Source of the DNA: Streptomyces sp. NBC_01142
GTDB lineage: Bacteria; Actinomycetota; Actinomycetes; Streptomycetales; Streptomycetaceae
NCBI RefSeq assembly: GCF_026341125.1
Contig: NZ_JAPEOR010000001.1
Span: 2,914,001 to 2,978,000 of the forward strand
DNA length: 64,000 nucleotides
Direction of reading: 5' to 3'
Shown here piece after piece: positions 28,010 through 36,161 of the stretch (position 1 is its first letter; each line of letters begins with the position of its first letter). The notes under the pieces are model-generated. The model was not told the DNA's origin and made no database searches. It saw only the letters and a list, made by a program, of their open reading frames with translations. Both the position numbers and the translations under genes were made by a program.

Positions 28010-29395
28010 GCTTGCCGTGACGGTTGGGCAGGTCGGTCGTTTATCAGGTCATGGGTGGGGAACTTGCTGATGCCCGGTCGTGGGCCGGTGAACTGAAGGC
28101 CTTGCACGAGCGGTTCGTGCACCGTTTCTCCAGGTCGGAGCCGCGGGAGTCGGCTCTCGCCTATATGCGGGGGCTGATAGCTCCGCTGGAGCGGAAGAAC
28201 GGCTGGACGCTTGCCGAGGAGGCCGGGCATGGCGGCCCGGACCGGATCCACCGGCTGCTGAACCGGATCGACTGGAGCGCGGACGAAGTCCTGGACGACG
28301 TGCGGGACTACGTCGTCGAGCACCTCGGCGATCCGGATGCGGTGCTGATCGTGGACGACACCGGGTTCCTGAAGAAGGGCATCCGCTCGGCCGGGGTCCA
28401 GCGCCAATACTCCGGAACCGCCGGCCGGACGGAGAACTCCCAGATCGGGGTCTTCCTCGCCTATGCCGGCGGACGCGGCCGCACATTGATCGACCGCCGC
28501 CTCTATCTGCCCACCTCATGGACCGATGACCGCGACCGGTGCCGGGCCGCGGGCATCGACGACACGGTCGCCTTCGAGACGAAAGTGGTGATGGCCAAGG
28601 CCATGGTCCGCCGGGCGATCACGGACCGGATCCCGTTCCGGTGGGTGACCGCCGACGCCGCCTACGGCTTCTCCAAGGGCTGGCGTTCTGAGCTGGAGCG
28701 GGCGGATGTCTTCCACGTGATGGCCACCACCCGGCATGACACCGTCGTCACCCGCTGGGCCATGGACCACCCCGTTCACGATCTGTTTCCCGGGCTGTCC
28801 CGGCAGAAGTGGAAGCGCCGTTCCTGCGGCAACGGCGCCCACGGCCCGAGGGTCTACGACTGGGCGAGGGTCGAGGTCCGTCCCTGGCACCGCGAGGACC
28901 GTCGTCACTGGGTGATCGCCCGCCGAAGTGTCCGCCGGCCCGAGGAGATCTCCTACTACATCGCCTACTGCCCGGCCGACACCACACTCGACGAGCTGAT
29001 CCGCATCGCGGGCAGCCGGTGGGCGGTCGAGGAGTGCTTCCAGACCGCGAAGCAGGAGTGCGGCCTGGACGACTACCAGGTCCGCCGCTACGACGGCTGG
29101 CACCGCCACATCACCCTGGCCATGGCCGCACACGCCTGCCTCACCGTCCTGCGGGCCCGTGAACTCGACACCGGGAAAGCAGAAACGGATCCTCCCAGCT
29201 CATACCCCTGACCCTCCCCGAACTCAGACGCCTGATCACCCGCCTCACTCGACCCCGCCCAAGCACCGACCACGTCCTGCACTGGTCACACTGGCGCCGC
29301 AGACGACAACACCAAGCCCGCATCAGCCACTACAAACGACGCGGCCACACACCACCAGAAGCCAACAAACCATCAGAGCAAAGACCGTTGCAGTA
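27998..29395 (+). mobile_element. IS701-family insertion sequence with CTAG target duplication
   Basis: A 1398-bp element bounded by perfect 12-bp inverted repeats: TACTGCAACGGT at 27998-28009 and ACCGTTGCAGTA at 29384-29395. The flanking CTAG at 27994-27997 and 29396-29399 is the four-base target duplication, matching the YTAR preference of the IS701 family. A further C/G pair makes the original target CCTAGG. One transposase gene fills most of the element. Intact ends and duplication suggest a fairly recent insertion. Confidence 0.9.
28051..29211 (+). CDS. IS701-family transposase
   Basis: A 386-residue DDE transposase. The catalytic acids are seen in VLIVDDTGFLKKG (first Asp), FRWVTADAAYG (second Asp) and RWAVEECFQTAKQE (Glu). 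Its start is taken as ATG 28051, though TTG 28024 is in frame. The reading frame ends early at 29211. From 29184 the minus-one frame continues as NGSSQLIPLTLPELRRLI and stays open, through a basic Trp-Arg-rich tail, to a TAG inside the right terminal repeat at 29397-29399. That continuation looks like the usual IS701 transposase C-terminus, so the gene is either frameshifted or uses -1 frameshifting. Confidence 0.85.
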   Translation: MGGELADARSWAGELKALHERFVHRFSRSEPRESALAYMRGLIAPLERKNGWTLAEEAGHGGPDRIHRLLNRIDWSADEVLDDVRDYVVEHLGDPDAVLIVDDTGFLKKGIRSAGVQRQYSGTAGRTENSQIGVFLAYAGGRGRTLIDRRLYLPTSWTDDRDRCRAAGIDDTVAFETKVVMAKAMVRRAITDRIPFRWVTADAAYGFSKGWRSELERADVFHVMATTRHDTVVTRWAMDHPVHDLFPGLSRQKWKRRSCGNGAHGPRVYDWARVEVRPWHREDRRHWVIARRSVRRPEEISYYIAYCPADTTLDELIRIAGSRWAVEECFQTAKQECGLDDYQVRRYDGWHRHITLAMAAHACLTVLRARELDTGKAETDPPSSYP

Positions 29396-29399
29396 CTAG
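29384..29399 (-). repeat. Right end of the IS701-type element (inverted repeat plus target copy)
   Basis: ACCGTTGCAGTA followed by CTAG; perfect mate of the left end. The TAG read on the minus strand in this target copy is the thioredoxin stop codon. Confidence 0.9.
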
Positions 29400-29791
29400 G
29401 ACTCGGTCGAGGCCTCCGGCGCCGCAGCACCGTCCTTGGCGTCCTCGATCGACTTGCGGACCTGGTCCATGTCCAGCCCGCGCGCCTGACCGATCACATC
29501 CTCCAGGGCGGCCTCCGGCAGCGCGCCGGGCTGGGCGAAGACCGCGACATTGTCGCGGACGATCATCAGCGTGGGGATCGAGCGGATCTCGAAGGCGGCT
29601 GCGAGCTCCTGCTGAGCTTCGGTGTCGACCTTCGCGAAGACCAGGTCCGGGTGACGCTCGGCGGCGCCCTCGTACACCGGGGCGAACTGTCGGCAAGGAC
29701 CGCACCAGGAAGCCCAGAAGTCGATCAAAATGAAGTCGTTGTCGGTCACGACCTGATCGAAGTTTTCCTTGGTGAGCTCAACAGTGCTCAT
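29396..29791 (-). CDS. trxA: Thioredoxin
   Basis: A 131-residue thioredoxin with the active site WCGPC (Cys30, Cys33) in LIDFWASWCGPCRQF, the cis-Pro in IRSIPTLMIV, and a 20-residue acidic extension beyond the usual 105-110 residues. It reduces protein disulfides in the cytoplasm. By position it may correspond to S. coelicolor TrxC (SCO0885), from memory. Its TAG stop lies within the CTAG target copy of the adjacent IS element, so the insertion left the coding sequence intact but replaced everything downstream. It is divergent from an FAD disulfide-type oxidoreductase across 118 bp, suggesting shared redox control. Confidence 0.9.
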   Translation of the reverse strand: MSTVELTKENFDQVVTDNDFILIDFWASWCGPCRQFAPVYEGAAERHPDLVFAKVDTEAQQELAAAFEIRSIPTLMIVRDNVAVFAQPGALPEAALEDVIGQARGLDMDQVRKSIEDAKDGAAAPEASTES

Positions 29792-29909
29792 GACGTGCTA
29801 CCTCTTCCTGATGTCCGGCGGACTCGCCCCCGACAACGGTGCCCGGGGCCTTGCTATTCCTCCCCCTGCCCATGTGGCCAGGACGCACACCCGGGACCAG
29901 ACTGGCTCT

Positions 29910-31340
29910 ATGACGGATGCTGTGGAGTACGACGTCGTCGTGCTGGGTGCGGGCCCGGTCGGGGAGAACCTTGCGGATCGGACAAGGGCGGCGGGCCTGA
30001 GCACGGCGGTCGTGGAGAGCGAACTGGTCGGTGGCGAGTGTTCGTACTGGGCGTGCACGCCCAGCAAGGCCCTGCTGCGCCCGGCGATCGCGCGGGCGGA
30101 TGCCCGCCGCGTCCCGGGCCTGCGTGAGTCGGTACAGAAGCCGCTCGACCCCGAGGCCGTCCTGGCCCACCGTGACGAGTACGTCTCCCACTGGAAGGAC
30201 GACGGCCAGGTCGGCTGGCTGGACTCGATCGGCAGCCGCCTCTACCGCGGACACGGCAGGCTGCACGGCCCCAAGAAGGTCGTCGTCGAGGGTCCCGAGG
30301 GCGAGCGCCATGTCCTGACCGCGCGACATGCCGTCGCCGTGTGCACCGGCAGCCGTGCCGTCCTGCCAGGCGTTCCCGGCCTGGCCGGCGCCAAAGCGTG
30401 GACGAGCCGCGAGGCCACCAGCGCCCGCAGTGTGCCCGGCCGGCTCGCGGTCGTCGGCGGGGGAGTGGTCGGGGTGGAGATGGCCACCGCCTGGCAGGCG
30501 CTCGGCGCGCAGATCACCCTGCTCGTACGCGGCGCAGGGCTGCTGCCCCGGATGGAGCCCTTCGTCGGTGAGCATGTCGCCGATGCCCTGACCGAGGCAG
30601 GCGCCCAGGTCCGCACGCACACCGCTGTCGCCTCGGTCGAGCGCTCCGGCGGCACCGGCCCCGTCACGCTGGTGCTGGACGGCGGCGAGCGGATCGAGGC
30701 CGACGAGGTTCTCTTCGCGACCGGCCGCGCCCCGCGTACCGACGATCTCGGCCTGGAGTCGGTGGGCCAGGAACCGGGCTCCTGGCTGCCCGTCGACGAC
30801 AGCTGCCGGGTCAAGGGCAGCGACTGGCTGTACGCGGTCGGCGACGTGAACCGCCGGGCGCTCCTCACCCACCAGGGCAAGTACCAGGCCCGTATCGCGG
30901 GAGCCGCCATCGCGGCCAGGGCCCAGCGGGTCCCCCTGCTGGAGAGCGACCGCTGGGGCGCCCACGCCGCGACCGCCGACCATGCGGCGGTCCCGCAGGT
31001 CGTCTTCACCGACCCCGAGGCCGCGGCCGTCGGACTCTCCCTCGTCCAGGCCGAGGAGGCCGGCCACCGGGTGCGCGCCGTCGACTACGACCTGGCCTCC
31101 GTCGCGGGGGCGGCTCTGTACGCGGACGGCTACCGCGGCCACGCCCGGATGATCGTCGACCTGGACCGCGAGATCCTGCTCGGCGTCACCTTCGTGGGGC
31201 CGGGTGTCGGTGAACTGCTGCACTCGGCCACGGTGGCGGTCGCGGGAGAGGTGCCGATCGACCGGCTGTGGCATGCGGTTCCCGCGTTTCCGACGATCAG
31301 TGAGGTGTGGCTGCGCCTGCTGGAGACGTACCGCGGTTGA
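29910..31340 (+). CDS. FAD-dependent pyridine nucleotide-disulfide oxidoreductase
   Basis: A 476-residue flavoprotein of the dihydrolipoamide dehydrogenase/mercuric reductase family. FAD motif DVVVLGAGPVGENLA is at residue 8 and the redox-active pair is Cys44/Cys49 in GGECSYWACTPSK. The NAD(P) motif is VVGGGVVGVEMATAW, followed by ATGRAPRTDDLGLE and a C-terminal dimerisation domain. It differs from lipoamide dehydrogenases in two ways: the cysteine loop is ECSYWAC instead of TCxNxGC, and the C-terminal HPT catalytic motif reads FPT (AVPAFPTISE). It probably does not use lipoamide; its disulfide partner is unknown. Divergent from thioredoxin. Confidence 0.82.
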   Translation: MTDAVEYDVVVLGAGPVGENLADRTRAAGLSTAVVESELVGGECSYWACTPSKALLRPAIARADARRVPGLRESVQKPLDPEAVLAHRDEYVSHWKDDGQVGWLDSIGSRLYRGHGRLHGPKKVVVEGPEGERHVLTARHAVAVCTGSRAVLPGVPGLAGAKAWTSREATSARSVPGRLAVVGGGVVGVEMATAWQALGAQITLLVRGAGLLPRMEPFVGEHVADALTEAGAQVRTHTAVASVERSGGTGPVTLVLDGGERIEADEVLFATGRAPRTDDLGLESVGQEPGSWLPVDDSCRVKGSDWLYAVGDVNRRALLTHQGKYQARIAGAAIAARAQRVPLLESDRWGAHAATADHAAVPQVVFTDPEAAAVGLSLVQAEEAGHRVRAVDYDLASVAGAALYADGYRGHARMIVDLDREILLGVTFVGPGVGELLHSATVAVAGEVPIDRLWHAVPAFPTISEVWLRLLETYRG

Positions 31341-31599
31341 GTCACTGCCGTCGCGCCACTGCCGTCGAGCGTCGCCGTCGAGCGGATGCGGATACGGCGG
31401 GTGCAGACGGCTGCCGTAACGGTCCACCGGGGTCCCGCTCTGCCGGTCAATCGCTCCGCCGCCGACCGGACGGCGGCCACGGTGCTGCTGCCGCTGGACG
31501 ACAAGTGTGGTGTGACGAAGGACCGGTCGCCTGGGGAACGCGGGTCGGCGCTGTCACCTCGTGGGGTAGCGGTGGCCGCGCCGGCCCGGCCGGTGGCGG
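31341..31599. other. Short gene-free gap between convergent genes
   Basis: The 259 bp between the oxidoreductase and the AhpD-like gene contain no conserved frame; a few short GCCGTCG(A/C)G repeats are the only pattern seen. Confidence 0.4.
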
Positions 31600-32058
31600 T
31601 CAGCTCCAGTCCGTGCCCGCGACCTGGCGGGTGGCCAGGTTCAGGCGGTTCCAGACATTCACCGTGGCGATGGCGAGGATCAGGGACGCGAGCTGCTCCT
31701 CGTTGTAGTGCTTGGCGGCCTCGTCGTAGACCGCGTCCGGGACCGGGTCGGACTGGTCGGCGGTGCGGGTGACGGCCTCGGCGAGGGCGAGTGCGGCGCG
31801 CTCGGCGTCGGTGAAGTACGGCGCGTCGCGCCAGCCGGCGACGGTGTCGATGCGCTCGTCCGATTCGCCGGCCTTGCGCAGGTCGCGGGCGTGCATGTGC
31901 AGGCACACGCTGCAGCCGTTGATCTGGCTGGCGCGCAGGTTGACCAGCTCGAGGGTGGCGGAGGGGATGCCGGTGGCGGCGGCCGCCCGGCCGAGCGCGA
32001 GCAGGGGCTTGATGGCATTGGGAACGACCAGTGCGGGGTTGCCCATACGTGCGGTCAT
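31600..32058 (-). CDS. Carboxymuconolactone decarboxylase / AhpD-like protein (ECF41 partner)
   Basis: The 152-residue all-helical protein has the AhpD-type active site INGCSVCLHMHARDLRKAGE (CxxC plus nearby His; about residues 47-66), followed by WRDAPYFTDAERAALALAEAVT and a C-terminal LILAIATVNVWNRLN. Members are peroxidase or disulfide-relay enzymes. It is divergent from an ECF41 sigma factor, and this pairing is the defining genomic context of ECF41. A promoter matching the ECF41 motif reads into it. ATG 32058 is taken; ATG 32046 is possible. Confidence 0.88.
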   Translation of the reverse strand: MTARMGNPALVVPNAIKPLLALGRAAAATGIPSATLELVNLRASQINGCSVCLHMHARDLRKAGESDERIDTVAGWRDAPYFTDAERAALALAEAVTRTADQSDPVPDAVYDEAAKHYNEEQLASLILAIATVNVWNRLNLATRQVAGTDWS

Positions 32059-32154
32059 GACAGTTCTCGTTGGGTTTCCGCCGGGCCCGGAGGCGGAACA
32101 ACCACCGGCTCGTTCGGCGGGTCCTATCGTCGGGATCTTGTTCGTCACTGCACT

Positions 32155-32181
32155 GACGGAACGCGACGGGAGAATGTGACC
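32155..32181 (-). promoter_or_regulatory. Candidate ECF41-dependent promoter
   Basis: Read on the minus strand: GGTCACA (32181-32175), 16 bases, then CGTC (32158-32155). This fits the published ECF41 consensus TGTCACA-N16-CGTC with one mismatch. It points at the AhpD-like gene and overlaps the region just upstream of the sigma factor start. Confidence 0.7.
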
Positions 32182-32182
32182 G

Positions 32183-33052
32183 GTGAACGAAGAGGAATTT
32201 CTGGCGGAGCGGTTCGAGGCCGACAGAGGCCATCTGCGGTCGGTGGCCTACCGGATGCTCGGCTCGCTCAGCGAGGCGGAGGACGCCGTGCAGGAAGCCT
32301 GGTTCCGGCTTCACCGCACCGACGTCAGCGAGGTCCGGAACCTGAGCGGGTGGCTGACCACCGTCGTCGGCCGGGTCTGCCTGGACATGCTGCGCTCGCG
32401 CACGTCACGGCGTGAGGAAGCGCTGGACACCTACGTGCCCGATCCGATCGTCAGCCCCGCGGCCGGGGGCGACCCCGAGCACGAAGCCCTGCAGTCCGAC
32501 TCCGTAGGTCTCGCCCTGCTCGTGGTCCTGGAGGCGCTGCCGCCGGCCGAGCGGCTCGCGTTCGTCCTGCACGACATGTTCGCCGTGCCCTTCGACGACA
32601 TCGCCCTCATCGTGGAGCGCACCCCGGCCGCGACCCGGCAGCTCGCCAGCCGCGCACGCCGCCGTGTCCAGGGAGCCGCCCCGGCCCCGGAGGCGGACCG
32701 CACCCGCCAGCGCGAGGTCGTCGACGCCTTCCTCGCCGCGGCGCGCGGCGGCGACTTCGAGGCGCTCGTCGCGGTCCTCGATCCCGATGTCCTCCTGCGC
32801 GCCGACACCGGCGCCGGACCGGCCGGTGTCTCCCGGCTGATCCGTGGCTCGCTGGCCGTGGCCCAACAGGCGCTCACCTTCCAGCGTTTCGCCCAGTACG
32901 CCCGGCCGGCACTCATCAATGGAGCCTGGGGAATCGTCACTGTCCCCCATGGACAGGCGTACTCCGTCATGGACTTCACCGTCAGGGACGGGAAGGTCGT
33001 CGAGATCAACCTGCTCGCCGACCCCGCGCGCCTTGGCCGGCTCGGCCTGTAG
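32183..33052 (+). CDS. RNA polymerase sigma factor, ECF41 (SigJ) family
   Basis: The 289-residue protein has sigma region 2 (about 6-75: LRSVAYRMLGSLSEAEDAVQEAWFR, WLTTVVGRVCLDMLRSR) and region 4 (about 110-165: ALPPAERLAFVLHDMFAVPFDDIA, then TPAATRQLASRARRRV). A C-terminal SnoaL/NTF2-like extension (about 175-289) acts in ECF41 factors as a built-in regulator in place of an anti-sigma protein. It should transcribe the divergent AhpD-like gene. The GTG at 32183 has GGGAG about ten bases upstream. A strong terminator follows at 33096-33132. Confidence 0.92.
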   Translation: MNEEEFLAERFEADRGHLRSVAYRMLGSLSEAEDAVQEAWFRLHRTDVSEVRNLSGWLTTVVGRVCLDMLRSRTSRREEALDTYVPDPIVSPAAGGDPEHEALQSDSVGLALLVVLEALPPAERLAFVLHDMFAVPFDDIALIVERTPAATRQLASRARRRVQGAAPAPEADRTRQREVVDAFLAAARGGDFEALVAVLDPDVLLRADTGAGPAGVSRLIRGSLAVAQQALTFQRFAQYARPALINGAWGIVTVPHGQAYSVMDFTVRDGKVVEINLLADPARLGRLGL

Positions 33053-33095
33053 CAGTTGACCGCTGCCGCCCGCCGAGAGGTCCGCGGCATCGCCG

Positions 33096-33132
33096 AGCGC
33101 CCCCAGCCCGATTCACGTGGGCTGAGGGCGCT
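33096..33132. terminator. Bidirectional hairpin terminator
   Basis: AGCGCCCCCAGCCC pairs with GGGCTGAGGGCGCT (13 of 14 pairs) across a nine-base loop. It separates the convergent sigma factor and small secreted protein genes. Confidence 0.75.
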
Positions 33133-33151
33133 TGCGTGTGTGATGCCGGGA

Positions 33152-33496
33152 TCAGTTCAGCGGGGCGCTGATGGTTCCGTTGAACTGGATGGGAGGCCAT
33201 CCACGGGAAGCGGCGACCTCGTTCAGAGCGTTCGCGATCTCCAGCGCGGTGATGTTGTTCTTCGGCGGCGCGTTCTCGACCCGGACGCTGAACTTCACTT
33301 CCATGTACGCATCGATGTCGCCGATGCTGGTGGACCCCTCGAACTGGGTCCCGGGACCGAACTCGACGGCTGACGCCTTTGAAGCCCCGGTGGTCTCGAC
33401 TCCGGCTGCCTGCGCGGAACCGCTGGACGCGAGGACCGCACCGGCTGCGGCGGTGCCCGAGTAACCCAGCAGAGCACGTCTGGAAACCCTGGTCAT
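33152..33496 (-). CDS. Small secreted protein with Tat-like signal peptide
   Basis: The 114-residue product starts MTRVSRRALLGYSGTAAAGAV, a twin-arginine signal (SRRALLG) with predicted cleavage after GSAQA near residue 30. The mature 85 residues are soluble, lack cysteine, and contain VEFGPGTQFEGSTSIGDIDA and VAASRGWPPIQFNG. I do not recognise a function. ATG 33496 has an excellent AAGGAGG five bases upstream. It stands alone. Confidence 0.65.
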   Translation of the reverse strand: MTRVSRRALLGYSGTAAAGAVLASSGSAQAAGVETTGASKASAVEFGPGTQFEGSTSIGDIDAYMEVKFSVRVENAPPKNNITALEIANALNEVAASRGWPPIQFNGTISAPLN

Positions 33497-33817
33497 GTTC
33501 CCCTCCTTGATCACGCAAAGCCTCCCCCCTTGGAGGCTGGCGTTGATCATATGAACGCGAGGGATGTCGTGAGGCAGAACGAGATCATCCGCTTATCTCG
33601 GTCTTAAACGTCCGATGCCGCTGGTGCGTCGAGCGTGATCGCTCGGTTCGGTAGCCGGCGTACGCGGAAGCGGCCTTCGTCCGAGACATGCGCTCCGACC
33701 GAGGGGTACGCATGTCCGGTTCTTGCGGTCTGGTGGTCGTCCGGGGCCGGGTCGGCAGGGATTCGGCGCTCGGGCCGGGCAAGTGGACTTCGGGGCGGAC
33801 GTGCCGGCCTTCGCGAG
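33497..33817. other. Gene-free stretch upstream of the small secreted protein
   Basis: About 320 bp with no conserved frame. It holds the promoter region of the secreted protein and the 3' side of the FhuF-like gene. Nothing else was recognised. Confidence 0.4.
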
Positions 33818-34681
33818 CTAAGCGGGCGCGTCGCCCTCGAGGCGGCGCACCCGCTCCGTGTCGCAGGTCCGGGGGCAGGTGCCGCAGGCCTCGGCGGGGC
33901 GGATCGTGTAGTAGAGGCAGCAGCCGAGACGCGTGCGGGTGGTGTACGACTGTCCTTCGCGGCCCGTCAGCCGGCGGAAGTCGGCACCGCCGGGGAACGG
34001 TGGGACGGGCCCCGGAAGCAACTCTCCGGCCGCCCGCACCGCTTGCTCCTCCTGCCCGAGCATGCGTCCGAGGTACCAGATACCTGACACCAGGTCGTCG
34101 CCGACCATGCCCCACAACGCCCGTGGCCCCCGCCGCAGTTGCGGGCCGATTGCGGCCAGCAGGGGGCGTACGTGGTCGGCGACAGCCGCCCGCAGCTCGT
34201 CCCGCAGCGCTTCCTCGTGCGCCACCACGCGGGCGCCGGGCAGCTCGGCCGCCGGATCGTCGGGGAGGCACGCGAAGCCGCCCGGGACGATTCCGTAGGC
34301 CCCCGTGGTCAGGCTGATCCGGACGTCGTACGGGCGGATCCTCGGCACGCGCCGTTCCAGGTACCAGGGGCCGCTCATCAGCAGGCTGACGGACCAGAGG
34401 TAGTCGTGCAGCGCGCGGGAGGCGACGACATCGCGCCGGGCGGTGTGTGCGTGACGGTTGTGGATGCGCCGCGCCTCGGCGTCGAGGAACGCGTCGAGGA
34501 GTTCCGGACGGCCCGCCAGTTCGGCGCCGTCGGCCCAGCCCTGGGCGGCCGGTGAGCCGGGTTCCGCGATGTCCACCTGCAACGACTGGCAGAGTACGGC
34601 GAGTCGTCGGTAGGTCGAGGTGAGCAGGGCGGAGCAGCTCACGACGGGTGCGGCCAGTGCAAACCCCGGGGCCAGGGTCAC
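33818..34681 (-). CDS. FhuF-like siderophore-iron reductase (2Fe-2S)
   Basis: The 287-residue protein ends with LGCCLYYTIRPAEACGTCPRTC: the CC-x(10)-C-x(2)-C pattern that binds the 2Fe-2S cluster in FhuF-type ferric siderophore reductases. The preceding region has a FhuF-like layout (WYLGRMLGQEEQA, GGFACLPDD). FhuF proteins release iron from imported ferric siderophores in the cytoplasm. A DtxR-type iron box lies 40 bp upstream, so expression should rise under iron starvation. It is divergent from the siderophore biosynthesis operon, supporting a dedicated role in recycling its product. Confidence 0.8.
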   Translation of the reverse strand: MTLAPGFALAAPVVSCSALLTSTYRRLAVLCQSLQVDIAEPGSPAAQGWADGAELAGRPELLDAFLDAEARRIHNRHAHTARRDVVASRALHDYLWSVSLLMSGPWYLERRVPRIRPYDVRISLTTGAYGIVPGGFACLPDDPAAELPGARVVAHEEALRDELRAAVADHVRPLLAAIGPQLRRGPRALWGMVGDDLVSGIWYLGRMLGQEEQAVRAAGELLPGPVPPFPGGADFRRLTGREGQSYTTRTRLGCCLYYTIRPAEACGTCPRTCDTERVRRLEGDAPA

Positions 34682-34720
34682 GGGTACTCCTCAACACCAA
34701 AGCGAATACGAGGGAGGAGA

Positions 34721-34739
34721 TAAGGCAAGGCTCACCTTA
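34721..34739 (-). promoter_or_regulatory. Iron box upstream of the FhuF-like gene
   Basis: TAAGGCAAGGCTCACCTTA has matching TAAGG/CCTTA arms and follows the actinobacterial DtxR/IdeR/DmdR1 consensus TTAGGTTAGGCTCACCTAA. It lies 40 bp from the FhuF-like start codon. Repression by Fe2+-loaded DmdR1 is inferred. Confidence 0.75.
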
Positions 34740-34795
34740 ACCACACTGAGGATCTCGATGGCGAACCGGGCCCGCCCCGCGGCGAATTGACAGAC

Positions 34796-34814
34796 TTAGG
34801 TATGCCTAACCTAG
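34796..34814 (+). promoter_or_regulatory. Iron box upstream of the siderophore operon
   Basis: TTAGGTATGCCTAACCTAG closely matches the DtxR/IdeR-type 19-bp iron box. It lies about 156 bp before the ATP-grasp start and on the operon side of the divergent gap, so it should control the four biosynthetic genes. Confidence 0.78.
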
Positions 34815-34970
34815 GCTCTCCGTTCGTGATCCAGAACAGAGGGGTCGCTCTCCCGGGCGGCCTGCCCGCCCGGCGGATGCCGCTCATCCCCGCCGGTGCA
34901 GGCGCGTCGGCGCCGTGCGCCGCGCCGGGAACCTGTCCCACCCGACCTTGCGCGCGGAAGTGATCCCTTC

Positions 34971-36161
34971 ATGCAGCTGTACCTGCTCGCCCTCAACCCG
35001 ACCGACTCGGTCACCGAGGGATTCCTCCCCGCCGCCCACCGGCTCGGCCTCGACGTGACCGTGCTCACCGACCGGCCCGAGGCGCACCGTGCCGTCCACC
35101 CGGACATCGAGCTCCTGGAGTGCGACGTACACGACTTCCGTGCGGTCATCACCCGCATAGCGACGCACCGCACTGCGGACGCGGTTTTCACCAACAGCGA
35201 CCACCTGCAGACCCAGGCGGCCCTGGCCGCAGGTTACTTCGGCCTCCCCGCCAAGAACTGGCAGGCCACGCTGCGTACCAAGGACAAGGCGGAGATGCGC
35301 CGCCACCTCTCCGCCACCGGCGCCGACACCGTCCGGGCGGCGGAGCTCGCCGCCGGACAGGACCCGGCCGGAGCACTCGGCCTCGACGTGCCGTACCCCT
35401 GTGTGGTCAAGCCGCGCGAGGGCGTGGCCAGCGAGGACGTGGTACTGGCACAAACGCCCGGAGACCTGGTGCTGCGCTGCAAGGAGATCCAGGCGCGCCG
35501 GCCGCGGGCCGCACTGGTCGTCGAGGAGTATCTGGCCGGCGAGCTGTACACCCTGGAGACGCTCGGAGACGGCCGCATCCGCCATGTGCTGGGCGGATTC
35601 CATACCGAGCTGTCCCCACCGCCGTACTTCATCGAGGAGCGGCTGTCCTACGTCCCGGTCCACCCCGAGCCGGTGGTGGCGCAGGTCCTCGCCCAGCTGG
35701 ACGCGCTCGGAGTCGGCTTCGGCGCCTGCCACACCGAGTTTGTGGTGCACGAAGGACGCGCACGCCTCATCGAGGTCAACTACCGTGCCATCGGCGACCA
35801 GTGCGACCTGCTCCTCGCCCAGTTGCTGGACGTTCCGCTCTTCGAGCACATCCTCCGTACGCACCTGGGTGAGCCGCTGCCTGCGGATTTGGGGATACGG
35901 ACCGACGGCGTGGCCCGGCTGGACTATCCGTGTGCGGAGCGCGCCGGAACGTTGCGGGCCGCACCCGCCGCAGCCGATCTGGCGTTCGGTGACGTGAAGC
36001 TGACATACCGTCCGCTGCGCGGGATCGGCGAGCGGCACGAGCTCTACCGCACCAACCGCGACTTTCTGGGCGTTGTCCGGGCCATCGGTGCCGACAAGGA
36101 ATCCGTGGACCGGGTCGTGGCCGACTTCCTCGCCGCGCAGCGCTGGGAGATCACGCCGTGA
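34971..36161 (+). CDS. ATP-grasp ligase of the siderophore operon
   Basis: A 396-residue ATP-grasp enzyme, probably forming an amide between a carboxylate and an amine. An N-terminal Rossmann-like preATP-grasp domain (MQLYLLALNPTDSVTEGFLP) is followed by the ATP-grasp fold (about 110-310): KDKAEMRRHLSATGAD, YPCVVKPREGVASEDV, ALVVEEYLAGELYTLE and the Mg-binding HTEFVVHEGRARLIEVNYR. It resembles the carnosine synthase/L-amino-acid ligase branch. The stop overlaps the next gene by GTGA. ATP-grasp enzymes are unusual partners of IucA/IucC synthetases, so its role may be an extra condensation such as coupling an amino acid to the siderophore core. ATG 34971 is preferred over longer in-frame starts. 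Confidence 0.8.
   Translation: MQLYLLALNPTDSVTEGFLPAAHRLGLDVTVLTDRPEAHRAVHPDIELLECDVHDFRAVITRIATHRTADAVFTNSDHLQTQAALAAGYFGLPAKNWQATLRTKDKAEMRRHLSATGADTVRAAELAAGQDPAGALGLDVPYPCVVKPREGVASEDVVLAQTPGDLVLRCKEIQARRPRAALVVEEYLAGELYTLETLGDGRIRHVLGGFHTELSPPPYFIEERLSYVPVHPEPVVAQVLAQLDALGVGFGACHTEFVVHEGRARLIEVNYRAIGDQCDLLLAQLLDVPLFEHILRTHLGEPLPADLGIRTDGVARLDYPCAERAGTLRAAPAAADLAFGDVKLTYRPLRGIGERHELYRTNRDFLGVVRAIGADKESVDRVVADFLAAQRWEITP

Noticed and set aside
33585..33713. Possible 42-residue basic peptide gene downstream of the FhuF-like gene
   Set aside because: No ribosome binding site and no conserved pattern; it is the tail of a shadow frame.
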